Source of the DNA: Limosilactobacillus reuteri
Lineage (GTDB): Bacteria; Bacillota; Bacilli; Lactobacillales; Lactobacillaceae
Reading direction: 5' to 3'
DNA length: 64,000 nt
Assembly (NCBI RefSeq): GCF_034259105.1
Contig: NZ_CP139478.1
Coordinates: 575,501 to 639,500, forward strand
The notes beneath the pieces are model-generated. The model did no database searches and was not told the DNA's origin. It was given only the letters and a program-made list of their open reading frames with translations. Positions within the stretch are counted from its first letter, which is position 1, and each line of letters begins with the position of its first letter. The position numbers and the translations under genes were made by a program. Shown here piece by piece: positions 44,211 through 54,010 of the stretch.

Positions 44211-45629
44211 ATGACTATTCTTAGTCTGGCACGTTTCCAATTTGCCATGACGACGGTTTACCACTTCTTCTTTGTTCCTTTCTCTATTGGAACAGCTTTT
44301 ATCGTCGCCATTATGGAAAGTATGTACGTTTCAACTAAAGACGAGACGTACAAAAAAATGGCAAAATTTTGGGGGAATATTTTCTTGCTTAGTTTTGCTG
44401 TCGGTGTTGTTACAGGTTTGATTCAGGAATTCCAATTTGGGATGAACTGGTCAGATTACTCACGGTTTATGGGTGATATCTTTGGTGCTCCATTAGCCCT
44501 CGAAGCTTTGCTATCATTCTTTATTGAATCAACATTTATTGGCTTATGGGTATTCACCTGGAAAAAGGTTAAGCCAGGGTTGCACCTTTTCTTTATTTGG
44601 ATGACAAGTTTTGGCTCTTTAACATCTGCTTTATGGATTTTAACTGCCAACTCATTCATGCAACACCCAGTTGGTTATGAAATCAAGGGTGGCCGTGCAG
44701 TAATGGTTAATTTTGGTGCATTGCTTAAAAACCCCCAATTATGGTATGAATTTGGGCATGTTATCCTTAATGCTATCATGATGGGTGGAATTATTATTGC
44801 TGGTTTAACAGCATTCCAACTTCTCAAGAACCAAAAACTTTCTGAAGCTAATAAGAAGTTTTATAAGAAGTCAATGCGGTTGGGTCTTTTAATTTCATTG
44901 ATTTTCTCTATTGGTGGGATTGCGTTAGGGGATGCCCAGATGCAATACTTAATCAAAGAACAACCAATGAAATTTGCAGCTACTGAAGATGTCTTCACGA
45001 CTACTGGTAAGCATGCGCCGTGGACAATTGTCGGTATTGCTGATATGAAGGACCATGAAGTAAAGGGAAATATTGATATTCCATATGCCCTAAGTATTTT
45101 GTCATACCACAAAACTACTGGTGCGGTTACCGGGATGAATGAACTTAATGCCCAATATAAGAAAAAGTACGGCAAGAATCTTGATTACTACCCACCAGTA
45201 AATACACTATTCTATAGTTTCCGGATTATGTGTGCGGTCGGTGCTTGGATTTTCTTAGTTTCACTTGTCGGATTAATTATGACTAGGGAAAAGAGCATGA
45301 AACCACTTGCACAACGCCGCTGGGCACTTTGGTGTATTGCAATTACCACTTTCTTACCATTTATCGGTAATACTGCTGGTTGGTTTGTAACAGAATTTGG
45401 TCGTATTCCATGGACAGTTTATGGCCTGTTTACAATTGCCGAAAGTGTATCGCCAAATGTTTCAGTTGGATCATTATTGACATCAAATATTGTTTACTTT
45501 GTATTATTTACAACTCTTGCAATTACATTAATTTGGTTGATTGTTCTTGAGTTACGTAAAGATCCATCGGAAGCAATTGAACCTAAATTCAAGAAGGTTC
45601 TTGACCCATTTGACAAGGAGGCGTTCTAG
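44211..45629 (+). CDS. cydA: Cytochrome bd quinol oxidase subunit I
   Basis: Haem-carrying subunit of the bd oxidase in the cytoplasmic membrane; reduces O2 to water with quinol electrons. 472 residues, about nine transmembrane helices. Haem ligand His18 in TTVYHFFFVP; a conserved His in YEFGHVIL near 187; GRIPW near 400 corresponds to the GRQPW signature. Lactobacilli do not make haem, so function depends on external haem and usually menaquinone (known for the group). Start ATG 44211 follows GGAGGGAGG; an upstream in-frame GTG has no ribosome site. Confidence 0.96.
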   Translation: MTILSLARFQFAMTTVYHFFFVPFSIGTAFIVAIMESMYVSTKDETYKKMAKFWGNIFLLSFAVGVVTGLIQEFQFGMNWSDYSRFMGDIFGAPLALEALLSFFIESTFIGLWVFTWKKVKPGLHLFFIWMTSFGSLTSALWILTANSFMQHPVGYEIKGGRAVMVNFGALLKNPQLWYEFGHVILNAIMMGGIIIAGLTAFQLLKNQKLSEANKKFYKKSMRLGLLISLIFSIGGIALGDAQMQYLIKEQPMKFAATEDVFTTTGKHAPWTIVGIADMKDHEVKGNIDIPYALSILSYHKTTGAVTGMNELNAQYKKKYGKNLDYYPPVNTLFYSFRIMCAVGAWIFLVSLVGLIMTREKSMKPLAQRRWALWCIAITTFLPFIGNTAGWFVTEFGRIPWTVYGLFTIAESVSPNVSVGSLLTSNIVYFVLFTTLAITLIWLIVLELRKDPSEAIEPKFKKVLDPFDKEAF

Positions 45630-46646
45630 ATGAGTTTTCTTCAATTATTATGGTTTGTATTGATTGGAGTGCTTTTTGCCGGCTTCTTCTTCCTAGATGG
45701 ATTTGATTATGGGGTAGGAATGGCGGTTGAAACACTTGCTCATAATGAATCAGAGCGTGATCAACTTGTGCGGACAATTGGACCAGTTTGGGATGCAAAT
45801 GAAGTGTGGCTAATCACTGCTGGTGGTGCAATGTTTGCTTCATTTCCATATTGGTACGCTAGTCTTTTCAGCGGCTATTATTTAATCTTAATGATTATCC
45901 TAGCTGGTTTAATTATTCGTGGTGTTTCCTTTGAATTCCGCAAAAATAGTCCAATGCCACAAAAACGGATTTGGGATTGGGCATTAGCAATTGGTAGTGC
46001 CATCGTTCCATTTTTCCTCGGAATTATGTTTGTTAGCATGATTCATGGAATGCCAATTGATGCTAACGGCAATTTTCACGCAGGATTCTTTGATTATTTC
46101 AACTGGCTTTCAGTTGTTGGCGGAATTGCCTTATTGCTATTAACCTACTTACATGGAATTAATTATATTGCCTTAAAGACGACTGGTCCGGTTCAGGAAC
46201 GAGCCCGGAACTATGCTGAATTTTTGTACTGGATTCTTTATGCTGGCGAAGTTGTCTTTGCATTATTATTAATCTTTATGACTGACTTTATGGCTGTTCA
46301 CCCAGTTGGTACAATCATCATGCTTGTATTGATTGTTGGTTTCTCAGTCTTGGCTCAAGCGGAGACCTTTGCTGGTCATGAATTGGTTGCATTTATTTCA
46401 AGTGGGTTAACCTTAGTATCATTGGTTGTATTGATCTTTATTGGTCTCTTCCCACGGGTACTAATTAGTAGCATTAGTCCGAAATACAGCATTCTTATTC
46501 AAAATGCTTCCTCAACAGAATATACGTTGACAGTGATGACAATTGCTACTTGCTGTCTTTTACCATTTGTTTTGGCATATACAATCTGGGCTTACTGGAT
46601 TTTCCGTAAACGGATTGCAATGCCAGCTATTTCGGAGGTTAAATAA
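45630..46646 (+). CDS. cydB: Cytochrome bd quinol oxidase subunit II
   Basis: Second bd oxidase subunit, 338 residues, eight to nine hydrophobic helices. The N-terminus FLQLLWFVLIGVLFAGFFFL then DGFDYGVGM, and PVWDANEVWLITAGGAMFASFP near 50-71 are family signatures. The ATG follows the cydA stop directly, with AAGGAGG inside the cydA end, so translation is coupled. Confidence 0.96.
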   Translation: MSFLQLLWFVLIGVLFAGFFFLDGFDYGVGMAVETLAHNESERDQLVRTIGPVWDANEVWLITAGGAMFASFPYWYASLFSGYYLILMIILAGLIIRGVSFEFRKNSPMPQKRIWDWALAIGSAIVPFFLGIMFVSMIHGMPIDANGNFHAGFFDYFNWLSVVGGIALLLLTYLHGINYIALKTTGPVQERARNYAEFLYWILYAGEVVFALLLIFMTDFMAVHPVGTIIMLVLIVGFSVLAQAETFAGHELVAFISSGLTLVSLVVLIFIGLFPRVLISSISPKYSILIQNASSTEYTLTVMTIATCCLLPFVLAYTIWAYWIFRKRIAMPAISEVK

Positions 46647-46652
46647 AAATTT

Positions 46653-48383
46653 ATGATTGATCGACTACTCTTCAAAATCGAGGGGAGCAGACATATCATG
46701 ATTATGCTTGTGGAGCTTTATGTCCTGCAAGCTTTTCTTATCCTTGGTCAGGGATTAAGTTTGGCTGCTTTACTAACAGGCTTATGGCAGGGGCATTCTC
46801 TTTTAAGTCAAATATATGGCTTAGGTGGATTTGTTGCTTGTTACCTTTTGCGTCATGGGCTAACCGAAATTGGAAATGATTGGCTTGATAAGTATTCGGC
46901 TAATGCTGCCCAAAACTTTCGTCAGCAATTATTAAAAAAAGTCTTTGCGCTTGGACCAGTAATTGTGCAGCGGGAGGGAACCGGGAATATGGTTACTCTG
47001 GCCCTTGATGGCATTAAAGAAGTCGAAAATTATATTCGACTCATCTATAGCAAGGTGATTAGCATGATGATTATTCCCGTCATTATTTTGGTTGTCTGTT
47101 TTTGGCTTGATTGGATTTCTGGCATTGTTATGCTGTTAGTTTATCCTTTGATTGTTTTATTCATGATTATTTTAGGCTATGCAGCAAAGGCTAAGGCAGA
47201 TCGACAGTTTGCAGCCTTTCAAATATTGTCTAATCACTTTATTGATTCTTTGCGGGGAATTGACACATTGAAGTACTTTGGCCTTAGTAAGAAGTATTCG
47301 CAAAGTATTTATCGGTCAAGTGAGCGTTTTCGCAAGTCAACAATGAGCGTGATTAAAGTGGCGATGTTATCGACGTTTGCTCTTGATTTTTTCACTACAT
47401 TAGCTATTGCAATCTTAGCGGTCTTTCTTGGCTTACGGTTAATTAACGGTCACATATTGCTATTCCCGGCACTAGCAATTTTGATTTTGGCACCTGAGTA
47501 TTTTTTGCCGATTAGGAACTTTGCAAGTGATTATCATGCAACATTGAATGGTAAAAATTCATTTCATGCTGTTCGGCGAATTCTTGAAATGCCATTACCT
47601 AAGAGGCCGACTGTTGAATTACACCAGTGGACAGGGGGTGATGAATTAAGTCTTGAGAATGTTGAGTTTATGTATCCTCAAAATGGCAGTGAATTAACAA
47701 ATCTTGATTTAACAGTTAAGGGAAACCAAAAAATTGGCATTATCGGGATGAGTGGAGCTGGAAAGACAACTTTAATTAATCTTTTGAGTGGCTTTTTAGC
47801 GCCGACAAGTGGCCAAATTACCATTCAAGGGAAAAAAGTAACGACTTTGGATATTCATGACTGGCAAAAACAGATTCTCTACATTCCACAGACTCCCTAT
47901 ATTTTTGCAGATACGTTAAAAAATAATATTGCCTTTTATACTCCAAATGTCAGTGAAGATAAAATAAAAGAAGCAATTCATGTTGTCGGCTTAGATAATC
48001 TCGTTGTTGAATTGCCTCAAGGACTAGAGACGATGATTGGCAGTGGTCACCGAGCATTAAGTGGTGGGCAGGCACAGCGAATTGCCTTAGCACGAGCATT
48101 TCTTGATCCAGAACGTCGGGTAATGATTTTTGATGAACCGACCGCCCACCTTGATATTGAGACCGAGCTGGAATTGAAGAAAAGAATGCTTCCGTTGATG
48201 GAAAATAGGTTAGTCTTTTTTGCTACCCATCGTTTGCATTGGATGAAGCAGATGGATTACATTTTAGTATTGAAGAATGGCAAGTTAATTGAACAAGGAA
48301 CATATCAGCAGTTGCTTGATGAACATGGTTACTTTACAGAACTGATGGATCAAACACGCGGAAAGGAGATAACCCATGAATAA
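46653..48383 (+). CDS. cydD: ABC exporter subunit for cytochrome bd assembly, CydD type
   Basis: Half of the heterodimeric CydDC exporter (thiol/haem export) needed for bd oxidase maturation. 576 residues: N-terminal six-helix membrane domain (about 1-320), C-terminal ATPase with Walker A GMSGAGKTT near 367, signature LSGGQAQR near 467 and Walker B MIFDEPTAHLD near 490. Some Firmicutes call the first gene cydC; naming differs. The first in-frame ATG is used, only 6 bp after cydB and with a weak ribosome site. Confidence 0.9.
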   Translation: MIDRLLFKIEGSRHIMIMLVELYVLQAFLILGQGLSLAALLTGLWQGHSLLSQIYGLGGFVACYLLRHGLTEIGNDWLDKYSANAAQNFRQQLLKKVFALGPVIVQREGTGNMVTLALDGIKEVENYIRLIYSKVISMMIIPVIILVVCFWLDWISGIVMLLVYPLIVLFMIILGYAAKAKADRQFAAFQILSNHFIDSLRGIDTLKYFGLSKKYSQSIYRSSERFRKSTMSVIKVAMLSTFALDFFTTLAIAILAVFLGLRLINGHILLFPALAILILAPEYFLPIRNFASDYHATLNGKNSFHAVRRILEMPLPKRPTVELHQWTGGDELSLENVEFMYPQNGSELTNLDLTVKGNQKIGIIGMSGAGKTTLINLLSGFLAPTSGQITIQGKKVTTLDIHDWQKQILYIPQTPYIFADTLKNNIAFYTPNVSEDKIKEAIHVVGLDNLVVELPQGLETMIGSGHRALSGGQAQRIALARAFLDPERRVMIFDEPTAHLDIETELELKKRMLPLMENRLVFFATHRLHWMKQMDYILVLKNGKLIEQGTYQQLLDEHGYFTELMDQTRGKEITHE

Positions 48384-50121
48384 GATTCCTTTACTTAAAG
48401 CAATGAAACATGATCGGTGGGTGAAACCCTTCCTGAAGCGTTACAAGTGGACCTTGGTATTAGCAATTACCCTTGGGATTGTTACCTTTATTTGTGCTAG
48501 TGGATTGATGTTCACCGCGGGCTATTTAATCAGTAAGTCCGCGACGATGCCGTTTAATATCTTGTTAGTATATGTTCCCATCGTTCTTACTCGTGCCTTT
48601 GGAATTTTTAGGCCGGTGACCAATTATTTTGAACGATTAGTTAGTCATAATTGGGTTCTTAAAATGACTTCTGCATTTCGGAAAAAGCTTTATGATTCGT
48701 TAGAGCAGGATGCCGTTTTCTTTAATAGTAAGTATCGAATTGGAGACATTCTTGGGTTACTTTCAGAAGACGTTGCCCACATTCAAAATTTGTATTTACG
48801 AACGATTTTTCCGATGCTAGTTGCATTTGGACTTTATGCCATTATCGTTATTGGAATGGGGATAATTTCTCCACTAATGGGGCTTTTAATGTTAGTTCTA
48901 TTTGGGTTAATCATCATTGCTGTTCCCGTGTGGTCAGTGCTTGTTAATGGTGCGCGCCAGCAACTAGAAAAGCAATATACCAATACCTTGTATGCTGATC
49001 TCACTGATAATATCATGGGGATTACAGACTGGGTATTTGCGGGGCGAAGTGCGGATTACCTGCAGCACTATGATCAAAGCGAGAAAAACGTATTAGCATC
49101 TCAAAAAGCGATGAAACGTTTTGAGCATTGGCGTGATTTTATTCTTCAGGTAATGATTTTATTGGTGGTTGTTAGCCTTATTATATGGGGAGCAGCACGT
49201 TTCGGCGGTCATTGGGGAGGTAGTGCAAATTGGATTGCGGCCTTTGTTCTTTGTGTCTTTCCACTTGATGAAGTATTGTCTAGCTTGCCAGCAGCTGCTC
49301 AAGAAACTAATGTATATACGGATTCATTAAAGCGATTGAATGAATTACCACAACCACCTGTTCCTTCTAAGGCTAATATTGAGATTACCGCTCCTTATCA
49401 TCTTAAAATTACAGATGTTTATTATCGCTATCCTAAAACAGAGAAGATGATCTTGCGGGGGATTAATCTTGATGTTAATCCAGGCGAAAAACTTGCCATT
49501 CTTGGTCGCAGTGGGGCTGGAAAGAGTACGTTAGCTAGTTTAATTCGTGGAGACCGGAAGCCTACTTCGGGCACTGTTACTCTTAATAATGTGCCAACGG
49601 ATGAATTTGGTGATGAGATTTCGAATTATATTGGGATTGTTCACCAATCACCATATTTGTTTCATACCACAATCGTAAATAATATTCGTTTGGGAAATGA
49701 AGATGCGACAGAGGATCAAGTATGGGATGTTCTTGAACGTGTTGGGTTGGCCGCTATGATTAGACGACTGCCAAAAGGGCTTCATACGATGGTTGATGAG
49801 GCAGGGTTACGGTTTTCTGGCGGAGAGCGTCACCGGTTGTCTCTTGCCCGGATTTTGCTCAAAGATGCGCCCATTATCCTTTTAGATGAACCAACTGTAG
49901 GCTTAGACCCGGTAACAGAAGAAAAGGTAATTGAGACTTTTATGGAGCAGCTACAAGGAAAAACTTTGATTTGGATTACTCACCATTTACAAGGCATAGA
50001 AATGATGGATCAAGTTGTTTTTATCGAGGATGGTAAAATTTCAATGCAAGGCAGCCCGGCAGAATTACAAAAAACAAATGAACATTACCGGGCGTTAAAA
50101 ATGGCAGATGAGGGTATCTAG
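48376..50121 (+). CDS. cydC: ABC exporter subunit for cytochrome bd assembly, CydC type
   Basis: Partner subunit of CydD, 581 residues. Membrane domain about 1-330, then ATPase with Walker A GRSGAGKST near 378, signature FSGGERHR near 478 and Walker B IILLDEPTVGLDP near 498. Start ATG overlaps the cydD stop by 8 bases, with AAGGAGAT upstream, so expression is coupled. Last gene of cydABCD; ndh follows 53 bp on with its own promoter. Confidence 0.9.
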   Translation: MNKIPLLKAMKHDRWVKPFLKRYKWTLVLAITLGIVTFICASGLMFTAGYLISKSATMPFNILLVYVPIVLTRAFGIFRPVTNYFERLVSHNWVLKMTSAFRKKLYDSLEQDAVFFNSKYRIGDILGLLSEDVAHIQNLYLRTIFPMLVAFGLYAIIVIGMGIISPLMGLLMLVLFGLIIIAVPVWSVLVNGARQQLEKQYTNTLYADLTDNIMGITDWVFAGRSADYLQHYDQSEKNVLASQKAMKRFEHWRDFILQVMILLVVVSLIIWGAARFGGHWGGSANWIAAFVLCVFPLDEVLSSLPAAAQETNVYTDSLKRLNELPQPPVPSKANIEITAPYHLKITDVYYRYPKTEKMILRGINLDVNPGEKLAILGRSGAGKSTLASLIRGDRKPTSGTVTLNNVPTDEFGDEISNYIGIVHQSPYLFHTTIVNNIRLGNEDATEDQVWDVLERVGLAAMIRRLPKGLHTMVDEAGLRFSGGERHRLSLARILLKDAPIILLDEPTVGLDPVTEEKVIETFMEQLQGKTLIWITHHLQGIEMMDQVVFIEDGKISMQGSPAELQKTNEHYRALKMADEGI

Positions 50122-50133
50122 CTAGTTTAGAAA

Positions 50134-50142
50134 TGTTATAAT
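50134..50142 (+). promoter_or_regulatory. Extended -10 promoter for ndh
   Basis: TGTTATAAT at 50134-50142, about 35 bp before the ndh start. Suggests ndh can be expressed apart from cydABCD. Confidence 0.55.
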
Positions 50143-50174
50143 AAATAGAACTCTTGATGAAGGGATGAATAGTA

Positions 50175-51389
50175 ATGAAAGAAGTTGTTGTACTTGGAGC
50201 TGGTTATGCTGGCTTAAAGACAGTTGTTTTACTGCAAAAAAAGCTAAAAACTAATGTTCATATTACATTAGTTGATCGTAATGATTATCATTGCGAAGCT
50301 ACTGATTTACACGAAGCTGCTGCGGGAACGCAAAGTGCTTCAGGGATCACTTATCCAATTAGTGATGTTATTAATCCGCAAATTACTACCTTTATTCAAG
50401 ATGAAGTTGTAAAGATCGATCCTGATAAAAAGACGGTTAAGCTTGCTGGTCATGAAGAACTACTGCACTATGATTATTGTGTATTAGGGCTCGGTTTTGT
50501 TTCAGAAACCTTTGGAATCTCTGGTGCTGAAGAAAATGCATTACCAATGACTAATGTTAAAGAAGCCTTAGCAATTTATGACCATATCATTGCTAAAATG
50601 AAAGATTATCGTACCACTCACAATCCTGATGATCTTCAAATTGTTATTTGTGGTGGTGGATTTACTGGAATTGAATTGGCTGGGGCGCTTGTTGACGCTC
50701 GAGCAAGTTATGCCAAAATCGCTGGGGTTTCACCAGATGAAATTAAAATTACGCTGATTGAAGCTTCAACAAGATTACTTCCAATGTTTAGTGAAAAACT
50801 TGCTGAATATGGGGTAAACCTTGTTAAGAGCCTTAACGTGCAACTACTTGATGGTTCACGGATTAGCAAGATTGAACCTGGGAAGGTCATCTACAAGCAT
50901 GGAGATGATGATGAAGAGTCCCTTAATGCTGGTACAATCATCTGGACAACTGGAGTAAGTGGTAATCCATTAATGGAAGAATGTGGCTTTGATGCTAAGC
51001 GTGGCCGGGTAATCGTTACTGACCACTTAACAGACCCTAAGCATGATGATATTTACATCATTGGGGATGTTGCTGCCGTAATGCCACCGGATGGTAAACG
51101 CCCATACCCAACTACTGCACAAATTGCCCTGGCAATGGCTGATTACACGGCTGAAGACATTGTTAGCCGTATTAAGACTGGCAAGCATGAAGCTAAGCCA
51201 TTTACTTACAAGTCATTAGGAACAGTTGCTTCCGTTGGTAATACGCGAGCATTTGGTGAAGCAATGGGTCACGAATTACGTGGATATCCTGCTTCAGCAA
51301 TGAAGAAAATTATTGCTGACCGTTCCTTGCTAGAAACAGGTGGTTTGAAAGAACTATTTGCTAAAGGCCGCTTTGACTTATATCACTAG
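50175..51389 (+). CDS. ndh: Type II NADH:quinone dehydrogenase
   Basis: Non-proton-pumping FAD enzyme at the membrane that passes electrons from NADH to menaquinone. 404 residues. N-terminal FAD motif VVLGAGYAGLK (residues 4-14), second Rossmann NAD motif IVICGGGFTGIELAGAL near 158, and FAD-binding YIIGDVAAV near 295. The C-terminal amphipathic segment ends KGRFDLYH. Beside cydABCD it forms a complete minimal NADH-to-oxygen chain. Confidence 0.93.
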   Translation: MKEVVVLGAGYAGLKTVVLLQKKLKTNVHITLVDRNDYHCEATDLHEAAAGTQSASGITYPISDVINPQITTFIQDEVVKIDPDKKTVKLAGHEELLHYDYCVLGLGFVSETFGISGAEENALPMTNVKEALAIYDHIIAKMKDYRTTHNPDDLQIVICGGGFTGIELAGALVDARASYAKIAGVSPDEIKITLIEASTRLLPMFSEKLAEYGVNLVKSLNVQLLDGSRISKIEPGKVIYKHGDDDEESLNAGTIIWTTGVSGNPLMEECGFDAKRGRVIVTDHLTDPKHDDIYIIGDVAAVMPPDGKRPYPTTAQIALAMADYTAEDIVSRIKTGKHEAKPFTYKSLGTVASVGNTRAFGEAMGHELRGYPASAMKKIIADRSLLETGGLKELFAKGRFDLYH

Positions 51390-51396
51390 AAAATGA

Positions 51397-51442
51397 ATGA
51401 GGCTGAGAAAAAACTTTTGTTTTTTCAACAGCCTCGTTTTTA
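51397..51442 (+). terminator. Terminator after ndh
   Basis: GAGGCTGAGAAAAAAC pairs with GTTTTTTCAACAGCCTC, with TTTTT after. Another member of the GAGGCTG hairpin group. Confidence 0.8.
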
Positions 51443-51490
51443 TACTTATAGGCTAAAAAGTGTGGCTATAATAAATAAAGGGTGAAATAA

Positions 51491-52813
51491 ATGATTAAAA
51501 CTTATGATGAAGCATTATCTTTTATTCATGGACGAACACAATTCAAGAAAATTCCAACACTCACACGGATGAAACGATTTTTGGCAGAATTAGGAAACCC
51601 GCAAGAAGGGCTTAAATACATTCACGTTACAGGAACTAATGGTAAGGGATCAACTGTTGCAATGATGCGGTCTGCTTTACTAGAAAGCGGACTCACCGTT
51701 GGAAGTTTTACATCGCCTTTTATTACGCGGTTTAATGAACGGATTGAGTACAATGGAATCTCAATTAGCGATGATGACCTTTTAAGATTAGTTCAAAAAA
51801 TCGCCCCAGTTGTCAAAAAACTTGATGATACCTTGGAAACAGGCGGACCAACTGAATTTGAAATTGATACAGCATTAATGTTTTGCTACATGGCTGAAAA
51901 GAAGCCTGATGTTGTATTGCTTGAAGTAGGAATTGGGGGACTATATGATTCTACCAATGTAATTACGCCAGTTGTTAGCGTGATCACGACAGTTGGCTGG
52001 GATCATATGAAGTATTTAGGCGATACTTTAGCTAAGATTGCGGCCCAAAAAGCAGGAATAATCAAAAAAGGCGTCCCAGTTGTTTTAGGTGACATTCCAA
52101 CTGAAGCACGCGAAATTATTCTCGCAGATGCAAATGAGAAAAATTCCCCGGTTTTTGAATTAGGAAAAGACTTCACTGTTCACAAGCTTAATGGTCATCA
52201 GTTCCACGCGAAAATTCGGTATCAAGGAAAAAATCTGAAAAAAATAGAAACAATTCTTGGCTTGCCAGGTGACTATCAGATAGAAAACGCAGCAGTTGCT
52301 TTGATGGCTGTTGAGATTTTTATGGAGAAGCATGGACTGCCAATTGATCGTCGTGCTTTGATAGCGGGATTAGAAAATGCTACTTGGCCGGGTCGATTAG
52401 AAGAAATAAATACTACTCCCCTGGTCTTATTAGATGGCGCTCATAATCTTCCTGGTGTCCAGGCCCTAGTCCATACTATTAAGAATGATTTTGCCGATCG
52501 GGAAGTTTACCTTTTGGTGGCGATTCTGGCTGATAAGCAATATGAATTAATGCTTGGTGAATTAGCAAGTTTGGGGAATGTTCACCTAACCGTTACTCAC
52601 TTTGCTGGTCCCGGTCCTAAAAGGCCAAGTGCAGACTTAGCAAAAGCTATTGCTGATATTCCAACTAAATACCTCATCCAGACTATTAACGACTGGCGAT
52701 TAGGGATCGGGCAGGTGGCACGTCAAATGAGTGCGGATGATGTAATGATTATTACTGGTTCTCTTTATTTTGTTTCAGATGTTCGTAAATTCTTTTTAAA
52801 TCGTCGTTTGTAA
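51491..52813 (+). CDS. folC: Folylpolyglutamate/dihydrofolate synthase, C-terminus altered by IS insertion
   Basis: Mur-ligase-fold enzyme that adds glutamate to folates. ATP loop TGTNGKGST (about 47-55), ITTVGWDHMKYLGDTLAKIAAQKAGIIK near 170-197 and DGAHNLPGV near 315. Element A is inserted so that codon 437 (AAT) is its target duplication. Codons 438-440 and the stop now come from the IS end (RRL-stop). Removing the IS restores AAT-TAA, so the native protein ended at Asn437 and the present one is three residues longer. Activity is probably kept. Read-through into radC is broken. Confidence 0.95.
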   Translation: MIKTYDEALSFIHGRTQFKKIPTLTRMKRFLAELGNPQEGLKYIHVTGTNGKGSTVAMMRSALLESGLTVGSFTSPFITRFNERIEYNGISISDDDLLRLVQKIAPVVKKLDDTLETGGPTEFEIDTALMFCYMAEKKPDVVLLEVGIGGLYDSTNVITPVVSVITTVGWDHMKYLGDTLAKIAAQKAGIIKKGVPVVLGDIPTEAREIILADANEKNSPVFELGKDFTVHKLNGHQFHAKIRYQGKNLKKIETILGLPGDYQIENAAVALMAVEIFMEKHGLPIDRRALIAGLENATWPGRLEEINTTPLVLLDGAHNLPGVQALVHTIKNDFADREVYLLVAILADKQYELMLGELASLGNVHLTVTHFAGPGPKRPSADLAKAIADIPTKYLIQTINDWRLGIGQVARQMSADDVMIITGSLYFVSDVRKFFLNRRL

Positions 52814-53877
52814 AATTAAGTTAGAAAAAGTAAAAAGCCATTTGTGATAGACTTTTGAATATCCCTAATCAAAAGAAAGGCAATCACAAATGACCTATAA
52901 ACATCTTACCACACGTGAATTAACTCTCATAGCTGATTTTTGGTATCAAGGTACTAAAGCTTATCGGGCTGCTAAATTACTTCAGCGTAGTCAAGAAACC
53001 ATCTATCGTGTTTATCGTTTCCTCAACGACGGTAAAACCATCGACCAATATCTTCAGACTTATCAGCGACATAAGCGTCGTTGTGGTCGGAAGCAGACCC
53101 AACTGCCAACTATCGAAGTTAACTATATCCATGCGCAAATCAAGGCAGGTTGGACTCCTGATACTATTATTGGTCGTCATGAACACCCAATTAGCTGCAG
53201 TATGCGCACCCTTTATCGCATGTTTGCCCGCAATCAGTATGGCTTTTCCGTTAAACAGCTACCGATGAAAGGAAAACGCCATCCCAATGGCTATGTGGAA
53301 CATCGTGGTAAAGCTGGCCAATTAGGACGCAGTATCTATCAACGATATCGTGATTTTCCGCATTACCAACATGAATTTGGGCACCTTGAAGCTGATACAG
53401 TTCAAGGTAAAGCTCACCGCGGAGCGGTAATGACGCTAGTAGAGCGACAATCCAAAGTAATGATTGTCCTTAATATTCATCATAAAACAGACGAAGCAGT
53501 GAATTGCCAGCTTGATCAATGGCTCGCTAAACTGCCACGTCACTTTGTTAAATCAATTACTTTTGATAACGGGAAAGAATTTGCTGGATGGCGAGAAATA
53601 GCCAATAAGTATGATCTTCACACCTATTTTGCGGAAGTCGGTGCTCCCAATCAACGAGGGTTAAACGAAAATAATAACGGCCTCTTGCGTCGTGATGGTC
53701 TTAGTAAAAAGCTAGATTTTCGCGATTTACCAGACGAACTAGTCACTCAGCTAATGCATCGTCGCAACAATATCCCACGAAAATCTCTTAATTATCGTAC
53801 ACCATTAGAAGTATTCTTGAGTCATGTCACAGAAGAACAACTTTCACCTTTTTTCTAATTTAAATTGACATTTCAGG
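52802..53877 (+). mobile_element. IS30-family element type A, copy 3
   Basis: 1076-bp element, target duplication AAT at 52799-52801 and 53878-53880. Almost identical to the element at 8082-9157, in opposite orientation. Inserted exactly between the last sense codon of folC and its stop codon. Confidence 0.93.
52890..53858 (+). CDS. IS30-family transposase (322 aa)
   Basis: Complete transposase of element A, with DDE residues in GHLEADTVQG, TFDNGKEF and GLNENNNGLLRR. Same length as the copy at 8101-9069 and differing by at least one residue (Leu for Phe before the first catalytic Asp region). ATG start with AAAGAAAGG. Intact. Confidence 0.93.
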   Translation: MTYKHLTTRELTLIADFWYQGTKAYRAAKLLQRSQETIYRVYRFLNDGKTIDQYLQTYQRHKRRCGRKQTQLPTIEVNYIHAQIKAGWTPDTIIGRHEHPISCSMRTLYRMFARNQYGFSVKQLPMKGKRHPNGYVEHRGKAGQLGRSIYQRYRDFPHYQHEFGHLEADTVQGKAHRGAVMTLVERQSKVMIVLNIHHKTDEAVNCQLDQWLAKLPRHFVKSITFDNGKEFAGWREIANKYDLHTYFAEVGAPNQRGLNENNNGLLRRDGLSKKLDFRDLPDELVTQLMHRRNNIPRKSLNYRTPLEVFLSHVTEEQLSPFF

Positions 53878-54010
53878 AATTAAAAAGTGTAAAAGCACAA
53901 ATTTTTCGTATTTAAATATATAGAGTGTAAAAAGGAGAATTATTTATTTATGGAAAATGAAGTGATTAACGAATATACAAAATTAGTCTGGACGGCTATC
54001 CCTGATAAAT

